From Micromonospora rhizosphaerae (GTDB lineage: Bacteria > Actinomycetota > Actinomycetes > Mycobacteriales > Micromonosporaceae), in contig NZ_FMHV01000002.1 of assembly GCF_900091465.1 (NCBI RefSeq), positions 1,984,001 to 2,048,000 of the forward strand: a stretch of 64,000 nt of DNA. The letters run 5' to 3'. Positions 25,141-34,029 of the stretch are shown one piece after another. The notes beneath the pieces were generated by a model. That model did not search any database and had not been told where the DNA came from. It saw only the letters and a list, made by a program, of their open reading frames with translations. Numbering within the stretch: the stretch's first letter is position 1; every line of letters begins with the position of its first letter. Both the position numbers and the translations under genes were made by a program.

Positions 25141-28100
25141 GCGGCGATGGCGCGGGCGGCGGCGTACATGTCGGCGGGGAGCGGGTGGTGCAGGCGCCAA
25201 AGGATGCGCATCGGCCGGTCGCCGTTGTGCTCCTGGTACGTCATCGGCCCGGCATATAGGTACGGCGGCGCGCCCAGATCGCGGTCGGCGACCTTGGTCT
25301 CCCGGACGAACAGATGCACAGTCGACCCGCGCTCGGCGTGGTTGATGTAGCGCTGCCCCGTCGCCGACGCCGATGACGTCGTGCTCTGCGACTCCCACTG
25401 GAACAGGCTGTCGGTGATGGCCCGGTCGGCGTACATCGTGGTGGGGGAGTAGTGCTCCTCGGACTTGACCAGGGTGACGAAGAAGAGGTCCGCCTGCTCG
25501 TCCTGCAGCCACTTCACCCCCTCGCGCAGTGACCCCGGGTTCGCCATCCCGAAGGCCGCGCACGCCTCGTTCCGGCTGTAGCGGGCGTGCACCCGCAGCG
25601 GCACCCGCCCCGACGCCGGCTCCTCCGTGACCCGGTGGATCCGGTCCCGTAGCACCTCGGCGACCTGGCGCAGCTCGGCACAGCGCGCCGGCTCCGCCCA
25701 GAGGCGCTTTAGCCGGGCCTCGCGCTCGGTCAGCGGCACAGACGGCCCCCAGAGACTGAAGTGCAGCGTGTCCAGCAGCCGTCCGTCGCCGGGGTGTTCG
25801 CCGTTCGCGACCCGGGCCAGCAGGTCTAGCCGGTCGACGTCGTCGACGTGCAGCATCCGCCCGATGGCCCGGCCGAGCTCGCGGTCGTCCGGCCCGGCGG
25901 TCGAAGTGTCGATGCCCGCCAGACGCCGCAGCCCCGCCCACCCGCCGATGCTCGCCGACCGGTAGATGTCCTCGATTTCCAGGCCCGTCTCCCGCAGGAA
26001 CTCCGCCAGGCTGATGTCACCGAGCTGCCGCAGCTCCGCCACCAGGCCGTTCTTCGACGTCGGCAGCGCCGACTTCAGGTTGGCGAGCACGATCTCCTTC
26101 GCCACCCGGTCCAGCTCGACGTGGCAGCCGCTCGGCAGCGACGGGAAGTCATCCCGGACGGCAGCCTCGACGGCCCGCCGGCTGACCCCGGTCAATGCCC
26201 GCCAGCGCAGGTCGAAGCGGAAGTTGGCGTGCTGCCCGCCAATGAAGTCGAGCACGGTCAGGCAGGGCTTGTCGTCGTCCCGGCGCAGGCCGCGACCGAG
26301 CTGCTGCAGGAAGATCGTGGCGCTCTCGGTGGGGCGCAGCATGAGGATCGTGTCGACCATCGGCAGGTCGACGCCCTCGTTGAAGAGGTCGACGGTGAAG
26401 AGCACCCGCAGCTCACGCTTGCGGAAGCGATCGATCAGCGCGTGCCGGCCGGCGCGGTTGACCTGCGAGGTCACCGCCGCCGACGGTACGCCGTGCTTGG
26501 TGAACCAGTCCGCCATGAACTCGGCGTGCCCGATGCTCACGCAGAAGCCGAGCGCCCGCATCCGCCCGACGTCGACGGTGTCGCTTACCGCCCGCAGGAT
26601 CATCCGGGCCCGGGCGTGGTTGCCGGTGTACACGCCGTCCAGCTCGGCCGGGTCGTACCCCTGCCCGCGCTTCCACCGCAGCTGCGACAGGTCGACGTCG
26701 TCGTGCAGCCCGAAATACTGGAACGGACACAGCAGCTGCCGCTCCAACGCCTCCCAAAGGTGCAATTCCACGGACGCGCGGCCATCGAACCACCGGCGCA
26801 CGTCGCCACCGTCGCTCCGGTCGGGGGTCGCGGTCAGCCCCAGCAGTACGCGCGACCGCAGCCGCTCCAGCAGTCGCGCGTACGTCGGCGCCTCGGCGTG
26901 GTGGAACTCGTCGACGATCACCATGTCGTACGCCTCGGGGTCGATCTCTTGCCGGTGCAGCGACTGGATCGAGGCGAAGACGTACTTCCAGTCCTTCGGC
27001 CGATCGCCGCCGACGAGCGTCTCGCCGAAGCTGCCGTCCCCCATCACCTGCCGGAACACCGACCGGCTCTGCCGCAGGATCTGCTCCTGATGCGCGACGA
27101 AGAGCAGCGAGTCGACGCGGCCGGCCCTCCGAAGTCGCCGGTAGTCCAGCGCGGCCACCACGGTCTTGCCGGTGCCGGTCGCCATTACCACCAGGTTCCG
27201 CCAGCGGCCGTGCACCAGACGCTCGGCGTCCAGGTCGTCGAGGATCTCCTGCTGGTACGGGAACGGCCGGACGTCCAGGTTCGCGATCTCGGTCGGCGCC
27301 TCGTCGGGGCGCTCGCCACGCAGCGCGATGCGCAACCGGTCGGCGTCTTTCGCCGGGTCGTACGCCTCGAAGGCCGAGTCGTTCCAGTAGTCGGTGAATG
27401 TCGCCTCGAACGTGTCGATGACGTGCGGCTGCTCCAGGTTCGAGATGCGGACGTTCCACTCCACGCCGTCGACCAGGGCGGCCTTCGACAGGTTGGACGA
27501 GCCGACGTACGCGGTGGTGGTGCCGGTGTTGCGGCGGAACAGCCACGCCTTGGCGTGCAGCCGGGTGGTCCTGGTCTCGTACGAGACCTTGATGTCGGCG
27601 CCCAACTCGACGAGCCGGTCCAGAGCCCGCTGGTCGGTTGCGCCCATGTACGTCGTGGTGATGACCCGCAGCCGGCCGCCGCGGGCGATCAGCTCGCGGA
27701 TGGCCGGCTCGATGATGCGCAGGCCGTGCCACTTGATGAACGCGCAGAGCAAGTCCACCTGGTCGGCGGAGGCCATCTCGTGGGTGACCTCGTGGCCGAT
27801 GCGCGGCTGGTGCCGGCCGTTGACCAGCAGCGCGCCGGTGGCGAACGGGGTGGTGGGGCGTACTGGGAAGGTGGGTGCGGCGGGCGGCGTGGGCGGGGCT
27901 GCGATGGCGTGCAGGAGACGCTGCGCGTCGGCGACCTGGTCGTCGACGCCGACGGCGCGCGGCTCGGCCTGGGCGATGCTCTCGGCGATCCGGTTGGTCA
28001 GCTCCACCTGGCGGGCGAGCTTGTCGTCGCCACCGCCTAGGGCGAGCAGGGCGCGCCGGGCGAGGGTCGCGATGTGCCGGGCGAGTACGTCGGGTGCATC

Positions 28101-28211
28101 GGCCGGGTCGAGCTTGGCCTGCTGGACCAGGGCAGGGTCGATCTGCTGGAGCCGATCGGCGACCTGCTGGGTGATCAGGTGCTCGTAGATGCCCAGCTCA
28201 AGATCCGTCAC
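25137..28211 (-). CDS. SauUSI-like Type IV restriction enzyme (PLD nuclease, SF2 helicase, DUF3427)
   Basis: 1024 residues from a GTG at 28211. Domains in order: an N-terminal helical region; a phospholipase-D-type nuclease (about 130-280) with RLHAKAWLF and YVGSSNLSKAAL; an SF2 helicase with Walker A MATGTGKT, DEAH-like IVDEFHH, GLTATPDR, and QQLGRGLRR (motif VI); and a long C-terminal region ending in a DUF3427-type domain (VHLFVRETK, YAGPMTYQEHNGDRPMRILWRL). SauUSI, which cleaves methylcytosine-containing DNA, has this order. Co-transcribed with the HNH nuclease gene. Confidence 0.87.
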   Translation of the reverse strand: MTDLELGIYEHLITQQVADRLQQIDPALVQQAKLDPADAPDVLARHIATLARRALLALGGGDDKLARQVELTNRIAESIAQAEPRAVGVDDQVADAQRLLHAIAAPPTPPAAPTFPVRPTTPFATGALLVNGRHQPRIGHEVTHEMASADQVDLLCAFIKWHGLRIIEPAIRELIARGGRLRVITTTYMGATDQRALDRLVELGADIKVSYETRTTRLHAKAWLFRRNTGTTTAYVGSSNLSKAALVDGVEWNVRISNLEQPHVIDTFEATFTDYWNDSAFEAYDPAKDADRLRIALRGERPDEAPTEIANLDVRPFPYQQEILDDLDAERLVHGRWRNLVVMATGTGKTVVAALDYRRLRRAGRVDSLLFVAHQEQILRQSRSVFRQVMGDGSFGETLVGGDRPKDWKYVFASIQSLHRQEIDPEAYDMVIVDEFHHAEAPTYARLLERLRSRVLLGLTATPDRSDGGDVRRWFDGRASVELHLWEALERQLLCPFQYFGLHDDVDLSQLRWKRGQGYDPAELDGVYTGNHARARMILRAVSDTVDVGRMRALGFCVSIGHAEFMADWFTKHGVPSAAVTSQVNRAGRHALIDRFRKRELRVLFTVDLFNEGVDLPMVDTILMLRPTESATIFLQQLGRGLRRDDDKPCLTVLDFIGGQHANFRFDLRWRALTGVSRRAVEAAVRDDFPSLPSGCHVELDRVAKEIVLANLKSALPTSKNGLVAELRQLGDISLAEFLRETGLEIEDIYRSASIGGWAGLRRLAGIDTSTAGPDDRELGRAIGRMLHVDDVDRLDLLARVANGEHPGDGRLLDTLHFSLWGPSVPLTEREARLKRLWAEPARCAELRQVAEVLRDRIHRVTEEPASGRVPLRVHARYSRNEACAAFGMANPGSLREGVKWLQDEQADLFFVTLVKSEEHYSPTTMYADRAITDSLFQWESQSTTSSASATGQRYINHAERGSTVHLFVRETKVADRDLGAPPYLYAGPMTYQEHNGDRPMRILWRLHHPLPADMYAAARAIAA

Positions 28212-28536
28212 AACGCAGAGCTAACCAGCCAGCGCGGCGATTCGCCGCCCCGGCGCGCGGTTACGCCTAGGCTGCGGATGCCGGTCCTCTCCTCCAACCG
28301 GACGACTTTTGGCGCTTTGTCCGCCTGACATCGCCCTGGTTGCTGGCGCAACCTCAGGTCCTTCTACCGCAGGCAGTGGCGCGCACAGGATCCTGCGGTA
28401 TCCCTTGGGGCGCAGCCGGGAGAGCGGCGCCCGAGGCAGTAGCGGGACTTCGCGCCCTCAGGATGACAACTATGTTGCAGCGCCGTCGTTGGGCGGGGCT
28501 AGTTCTCTCACAGGCCTCGGCCGGCCAGGGCTGGGA
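28212..28536. other. Intergenic region upstream of the SauUSI-like gene
   Basis: About 325 bases between the restriction gene start and the left end of the decayed insertion element. I see no convincing gene, hairpin or tRNA here. Confidence 0.5.
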
Positions 28537-29879
28537 CTGTACAAATAACGGCCGATCGACCGATCAAGGGAGAGACGCCAGATGACGACCGAGACCACCC
28601 TGGGACAGCCGGCTGCCGGATCGGTGGGTGCGGTCACGGACGAGCAGTTGATCGCGATGTTGGTCGATCGGGCTCGTGGGGACGCCTGCAACTGACCGGT
28701 GAGGGCGGTCTGCTGCAGCAGTTGACCAAGCGGGTCCTGGAATCCGCGCTGGACGGCGAGATCACCGACCACGTCGGCCACGACAAGCACGACCCGGCGG
28801 GTAAGGCAGCGGTAACAGCCGTAACGGCGGCCGGACCAAGACGTGCTCACCGACGTCGGGCCGGTCGAGGTTCGGGTGCCACGGGACGTGGCGGGAACGT
28901 TCGAACCGTAAATCGTGCGCAAGCGCCAGCGGCGCCTGACCGGGGTCGATGACCTGGTGCGGTCGCTGTCGGCCAAAGGGCTGACTCACGGCGAGATCGC
29001 CGCGCACCTGGCCGAGGTGTATGGCACTGAGGTGTCGAAGCAGACCATCTCCACCATCACCGACAAGCTCGTGGACGGCATGGCCGAGTGGCAGAACCTG
29101 GACCGTGTATACCCGGTCGTGTCATCGATGCTATCAATGTGAAGATCAGGGATGGGCAGGTCGCGAACCGGCCGATCTACGTCGTCATGGCGGTCACCGT
29201 CGACGGGCATCGGGACACCCGCGGGATCTGGGCCGGCGACGGCGGCGAGGGCGCGAAGCACTGGCTGCACGTGCTCACCGAATTGAAGAACCGCGGTGTC
29301 CAGGACGTCTTGATGCTCGTCTGTGACGGGCTCAAGGGCCTGCCGGACGCCGTCGCGACCGTCTGGCCGCGCACGATCGTGCAAACCTGTGTGGTGCATC
29401 TGCTGCGCAACTCGTTTTGGTACGCGGCCCGCCAGGACTGGGACAAGATCGCCAAAGCGCTGAAGCCGGTCTACGCCGCGGCGACCGAGGACGCCGCGAC
29501 CGAACGGTTCCTCGAGTTCGCCGAGACCTGGGGGAAGAAGTATCCGGCGATCGTCAAGCTGTGGGAGAACGCCTGGGCCGAGTTCGTGCCGTTCCTCGCC
29601 TTGGACGTCCGCAAGGTCATCTGCTCTACGAACGCGATCGAGAGCGTCAACGCCCGCATCCGCAAGGCCGTCCGCGCCGCGGGCACTTCCCGAACGAGGC
29701 CGCCGCACTCAAGTGCGTGTACATGGCGCTGCTGAGCCTCGACCCGACCGGCGCCGGCCGCCGCTGGACCATGCGCTGGAAGGCACCGTTGAACGCGTTC
29801 CAGATCGCCTTCGGGGGCCGGCTCACCGCGGCCAACGACTGACCACCTCAACAACCAAGATCAGCCGTCAACTTGACAG
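28537..29879 (+). mobile_element. Decayed IS256-family insertion sequence
   Basis: The transposase remnant is bounded by imperfect inverted repeats: 28537-28557 (CTGTACAAATAACGGCCGATC) matches the reverse complement of 29859-29879 at 15 of 21 positions. The total length of about 1.35 kb is usual for IS256 elements. I could not identify a target-site duplication. Confidence 0.7.
28582..29842 (+). pseudogene. IS256-family transposase, broken by several frameshifts
   Basis: Reading begins MTTETTLGQPAAGSVG and breaks near 28690. It resumes with TKRVLESALDGEITDHVGH, breaks around 28805, continues through the HTH region (SAKGLTHGEIAAHLAEVYG) to about 29130, then in a third frame with INVKIRDGQVANRPIYVVM (catalytic Asp region) and CSTNAIESVNARIRKAVR. 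It shifts again near 29690 before EAAALKCVYMALLSLDP and the stop at 29842. At least four disruptions mean no active protein. Confidence 0.88.
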
Positions 29880-30131
29880 CGCGTCCTGGAGGGCGTCGGC
29901 GGCCTCCTGAGTCAGTCATTGTCGAGGCTTCGGGTGCCTTTCGTCGGCCACGTCGTGCTTTCGTGCTGCACGGCTGGGACGAGCAGAGCACAAGGGCCGT
30001 TGCCAGTGGTCCTCTGCCGCGGCCCTTCCACTACCGTGGTCGTCCCCGCGCCCCCAATGGTCAGCGCGGGCACGCCTCTGCAGCACCCGCCACTGAGGGG
30101 TCGCCATGAGCTCCCGAGGTCAGGCGCCGCT

Positions 30132-30941
30132 TCATCTGGTCTGCAAGAAGCCAACCAGACGAGGGTCATTGGCGCTGATAAGGCACGCGCGTGCAACAGC
30201 CGACAACTCCTGGTCCTCCCCGAGCATTGCTCGGATCGTTCCGGCCAAGCGCTTAGCACGGTCGCGGGCAATCACCTTGCTCGGGTCTCGTTGGAAGGCC
30301 GTTAGTTCGTTCTGGTAATCGCAGATATAGCCCCAACACTCGGACCATCGCTGTTGCCGCTTCGTGCGAAGCGCCTCAAACGAATTGAGATTGTAACGCT
30401 CTATCGAATATTCCACCCGATGCCGCTCCCATGAGTCTGTGACGTGCGGAGCAACAATGGCATCACCAAAAACGTTGAAGAACAGAAGGGCCGGATCTTC
30501 TTCATCTGCTGGATCGAGGAGGTCGAACTGCTCGGCGCGTAGATCACTATCGCGCGTTGCGCGCTGGGTCAGTTCGCGGATAGGAAAGAACGTGCCCTTC
30601 TTCCGGTTTCCCGCCGTACCACAGATCCGAAGGTTACGCCAGTCGAAGGCCAGCCACCAGTATCCTTCGTCCGTTTCGCCATTAAGTCCACGAGCGGACT
30701 TCTTCGGCCTGAAGTGCTCAACGTCCCAGTGGCTGAAGCAATCCTTGGCCTCTGAAAACCAGCACTTCTTATGGGATAGCTCGAGTAACCAAGGCTTTAG
30801 CTGCCCCCAGAACGCGGCGTTGTCGTCGATGATCTTATGCCGCTCATCGGAGCTCGACGCCTCGTCCAGTTCAGCTAGAATCTCCGCCGCCTTCTTAAGC
30901 CACTCCGGGTAGGGGGGAGCGGACATTCTAATATATCTCAA
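30132..30941 (-). CDS. HNH nuclease of Septu PtuB type
   Basis: 269 residues. The TTG at 30941 has GAGGAG 5 bases upstream and overlaps the ATPase stop (TTGA); an ATG at 30926 is the alternative. The region Cys60-WFSEAKDCFSHW-DVEHFRPKK is the cysteine/histidine nuclease core seen in TIGR02646/PtuB-like proteins, followed by WLAFDWRNLRICGTAGNRKKG. In Septu a nuclease of this type works with an ATPase encoded just upstream, as here. A/T-rich codon use sets it apart from the flanks. Confidence 0.8.
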   Translation of the reverse strand: MRYIRMSAPPYPEWLKKAAEILAELDEASSSDERHKIIDDNAAFWGQLKPWLLELSHKKCWFSEAKDCFSHWDVEHFRPKKSARGLNGETDEGYWWLAFDWRNLRICGTAGNRKKGTFFPIRELTQRATRDSDLRAEQFDLLDPADEEDPALLFFNVFGDAIVAPHVTDSWERHRVEYSIERYNLNSFEALRTKRQQRWSECWGYICDYQNELTAFQRDPSKVIARDRAKRLAGTIRAMLGEDQELSAVARACLISANDPRLVGFLQTR

Positions 30942-32509
30942 GCCGACTCCTCATCCCCGGTCTCCTCCAGTTCAAGCTCACGAAGAATTTGGTCCGACAG
31001 GGCGGCTTGTTCGCTCATTTCCTCCTCCGTCAACCTCACTGCATCCGATTGCCTTCGACGTGCCAATGCAGCCGCGAAGCTGTTGAAGTAGGGGTTTGGA
31101 TAGGTGTGCGCAATGCCAAGCTCGTTTAGCTCACGGGACACTTCACTGAGGCGCGCCCTTCCTTGAACGGAAAGGTCCTCTCCCAGAAGCGCATATTGCT
31201 CGTCAAGAAGTGCGAGTACCTGCTTGCTCAAGGTTGACCGAAGGCCGTACATCTCCGAGCGGAGAACTCCCTCGATGCTCATGCTGACAGGATCGTATTC
31301 CGGCTCGGTCGCGACATGGCTCGTGCCTTCGCGGTTAAAGCGACGCACCTGCTCACGGACTAGGCCACCGATCATAAGAGGATTATGAGTCGCGACAAGC
31401 AGCTGCCCCTTGTCTTGGCGGATGGTATCCTGTAATAGGCTTAGGTACTCGTATGTCCAGATTGGATTTAGATGCGTGTCCGGCTCATCGAGAAGATACA
31501 GCGATTCGTCGTTCCTCGTGAACAACATCAACCCTAGGACGGTGAGGAACTGCTGCTCACCTTCGCTCATCTGGACAAACTTAACTCGATGACCATCAGT
31601 TCGCCGAATTACGACCCGCACTTCATCGATTAGATCGCATAGAAACAGGCTCTCTAGGTGGCCGAATAGTTCTTTAACTTCGTCCCCCGAACGATGGAGC
31701 CGGGCAAGGCTGTTCAAATCTCGCAGGAATAGATACTGGTGCTCCGACTGCTCCGGCTGCTTCCGAATGTCTCTTGCAACACGATCCTCGACCCGAATGG
31801 GGGCTAATGATTCATCCCACAATTTTGCCAGGAAGGGCCGAAACGCACCGCGCGCATACCAGAATCTGGGATCACCATCCTCGAGTTGGGCGCGATTAGG
31901 TTTGCCACTAAACCACCAAGGACGCTTAAGGACAAATAGCGCGGAATCGAAGTCTGCAATCGCTAGGTACTTCTCGAGGACCACACGAGCGATGTCCGGC
32001 GGAGCCAGGAAGAAGGCGAGCAGGACTAGCTGACTATATTCCTTTCGACAGAAGAACATACGTCTGAGCGGCAGGCCAGCCCCCCCGCTATCCATCACTG
32101 CTTCGTAATGACGACGGGTGGGTTCGTCGAACTGTCTCTCCAGCCGGTCGCTCCACCCTGAATAATAGGCAAATACGTAGCTGGGGAGGAGTTGCGCCGC
32201 CTGCTCGCGGAACCGCTTCTGAGCAATTCGCTCGCCGTTGACGTTGATTGTTAGAGGTCGTGACACCTTAGATGGGTCGTTTGAAACCTCTATGGTTTGC
32301 CCTCGACACGTATACAGAATCGTGTAAGGAAAGGCTGACGCCTCTGCAGTCTCCAGATCTCGGAAGATTTCCACAATCGCTTCAATAAGGTGCGACTTGC
32401 CCGTGCCATTTCCGCCAATAAGCGCGGTCGTCGATTGCTCCTCGTCGAAGTTGATTATAAAGTCTCGTAGGTTCCGGTAGCTAGGCAGGCTCAAGCTGAG
32501 GATTTTCAC
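30938..32509 (-). CDS. AAA/ABC-type ATPase of Septu PtuA type
   Basis: 523 residues from a GTG at 32509 overlapping the hsdS stop by 4 bp. Walker A is GGNGTGKSH (about 32-40), the signature-like stretch is MSEGEQQFLTVLGLML, Walker B is LYLLDEPDTHLNP, and the switch histidine is in ATHNPLMIG. The SMC/RecF-like AAA_21 layout is that of PtuA and OLD-family defence ATPases, but no TOPRIM domain is visible. Predicted to form a complex with the HNH protein encoded next. Confidence 0.82.
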   Translation of the reverse strand: MKILSLSLPSYRNLRDFIINFDEEQSTTALIGGNGTGKSHLIEAIVEIFRDLETAEASAFPYTILYTCRGQTIEVSNDPSKVSRPLTINVNGERIAQKRFREQAAQLLPSYVFAYYSGWSDRLERQFDEPTRRHYEAVMDSGGAGLPLRRMFFCRKEYSQLVLLAFFLAPPDIARVVLEKYLAIADFDSALFVLKRPWWFSGKPNRAQLEDGDPRFWYARGAFRPFLAKLWDESLAPIRVEDRVARDIRKQPEQSEHQYLFLRDLNSLARLHRSGDEVKELFGHLESLFLCDLIDEVRVVIRRTDGHRVKFVQMSEGEQQFLTVLGLMLFTRNDESLYLLDEPDTHLNPIWTYEYLSLLQDTIRQDKGQLLVATHNPLMIGGLVREQVRRFNREGTSHVATEPEYDPVSMSIEGVLRSEMYGLRSTLSKQVLALLDEQYALLGEDLSVQGRARLSEVSRELNELGIAHTYPNPYFNSFAAALARRRQSDAVRLTEEEMSEQAALSDQILRELELEETGDEESA

Positions 32510-34029
32510 CGTCGCACCAACCTTCGCTCCGAGTCATCGCCATCCGTGCGACGCTCCACGATAAGGCCGGCAATGACTTCGTCACGAAGCTGATCGTAGA
32601 AGTCATCAATGCTGAGCCTCGACTCCTCCCATAGCTCTATCGGTCTCAGGCCATCGTCGTTCTGAATCAGTTGGCTCAGATGGTCCCCGGCGATTTCTCC
32701 GCGACTTAGCAGCCGTCGATGTTCAACCTTCGACCGGTTACGGCGTTCCCGAGCACCGACCACATCTCGCTGAGCCATCGAACGCACCTCCTCCTCGATC
32801 CCCTCGAGTAGCAATGAATCCGCCTCATCGAACGCGCTCCGCGATGACGGCAACCCAGCAAAGGCTCGTCGTAAAGCGATATCGCGCACGCTGGGAAGGC
32901 CCTCGAGAATGTCCATCCCAGCCTGCTGGAGGCGCCTGACGTGCTTCTTGGCCGCCATCAGTCCGTTCACGACGGCCTCCTGCGTAGCAACGCTGGGCAG
33001 AGTAAAGCGAAAATTGAGTAAGCTTCTCAGGTTGATGTTCGACTGACTTAGGCCGTCCACTTTAGCGTTGCGGCAATAGGCGCGCCCCAGGGGCGAATTG
33101 AGCACAACGGAAACATACTCGGGAAGCACGTTTTCCGCGAGTTGGAGACGAATCAAGTACCCGGCGAAGATCGCGCGGCGACCCCCTCGGTATACGGCCG
33201 TTTTTCCGACGAGCTCAGGGCTGTTTGTGCGATTGAAAAGCAAGTCGCCCTCATTAAGGCTGTACTTGTCGATTTCCGCATGGTCGGAGCTGTAAGCCAA
33301 ATCGGACCAGTCGATCTCGCCGTCCTGCAAGTTGCCCATTCTCAGGACTGGAACTTCGCCCTCGCGGGAAGACTTCTTGCTAGTCCCGTAGTTTGCCCTC
33401 ACAACGACATCTTCTAGCCGTACCGGTGGTTCTCGCTCAGCGAGTTCAACTAGGGTCCGCTCAGCGAGGTGAGCCCAAACCAAATCTAGAGCGCTCGGAA
33501 CCTGTGCCACAGCGTCACGAATAGTTTCGATGCGGAGAAAGACGTCATCGAGGTAGTCGGCGATGGAGTGCTGCCGTGAGGCCGAGGCGAATAGGAAGGG
33601 GGCGTCGCGAAGCTTCGCAGTACTAACCCTCGGCATATTGGTTCCTTGACTAACAACATTTGCGTAGTCGCGGAAATCCGGGTGTTGCATCCAGTAGTAG
33701 AGGTACCGACTTTCAAGGGCCTGAGGGGCTCGAAGCGGAACAATCTCGGTAGAGCAGTAGCCGTCATCCGTCGCCTGGATGACCTTGTTTAGGTATGGGC
33801 GAAGCTTGCCATAAAGGATGTCGCCCGCCAAGAACCGCGTCTTCTCGCTTCTAGGTGCCCGTTCGGCTTTAGTCACGCGCTGCAAGAGTCGGCCGGTGTC
33901 CCGCTCGATGTCCTCAAGCTCCAGCAACCATGCCTCGCCAGCGATCTCCGACGGTTCCGCCTTCGACCGGGTCGCGACGTACACGCATTCACCGAGTTTG
34001 ACGGGGTGCGGCGAAGGCAGATCGCTCAC
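32506..34029 (-). CDS. hsdS: Type I restriction-modification specificity subunit with C-terminal extension
   Basis: 507 residues from a GTG overlapping hsdM by 4 bp. Two target-recognition domains are evident: the first ends with KTRFLAGDILYGKLRPYLNKV and GTNMPRVSTAKLRDAPF, the second with EGDLLFNRTNSPELVGKTAVY and VDGLSQSNINLRSLLNFRF, each followed by a helical conserved region. After about residue 395 there is an extra region of about 110 residues (from DEADSLLLEGIEEEVRSM to the end) not needed by a standard HsdS. It guides methylation and perhaps recruits the ATPase/HNH pair (inference). Confidence 0.88.
   Translation of the reverse strand: MSDLPSPHPVKLGECVYVATRSKAEPSEIAGEAWLLELEDIERDTGRLLQRVTKAERAPRSEKTRFLAGDILYGKLRPYLNKVIQATDDGYCSTEIVPLRAPQALESRYLYYWMQHPDFRDYANVVSQGTNMPRVSTAKLRDAPFLFASASRQHSIADYLDDVFLRIETIRDAVAQVPSALDLVWAHLAERTLVELAEREPPVRLEDVVVRANYGTSKKSSREGEVPVLRMGNLQDGEIDWSDLAYSSDHAEIDKYSLNEGDLLFNRTNSPELVGKTAVYRGGRRAIFAGYLIRLQLAENVLPEYVSVVLNSPLGRAYCRNAKVDGLSQSNINLRSLLNFRFTLPSVATQEAVVNGLMAAKKHVRRLQQAGMDILEGLPSVRDIALRRAFAGLPSSRSAFDEADSLLLEGIEEEVRSMAQRDVVGARERRNRSKVEHRRLLSRGEIAGDHLSQLIQNDDGLRPIELWEESRLSIDDFYDQLRDEVIAGLIVERRTDGDDSERRLVRR

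Noticed and set aside
25848..28040. A 730-codon open frame on the plus strand
   Set aside because: Antisense to the SauUSI-like gene; shows no domain motifs.
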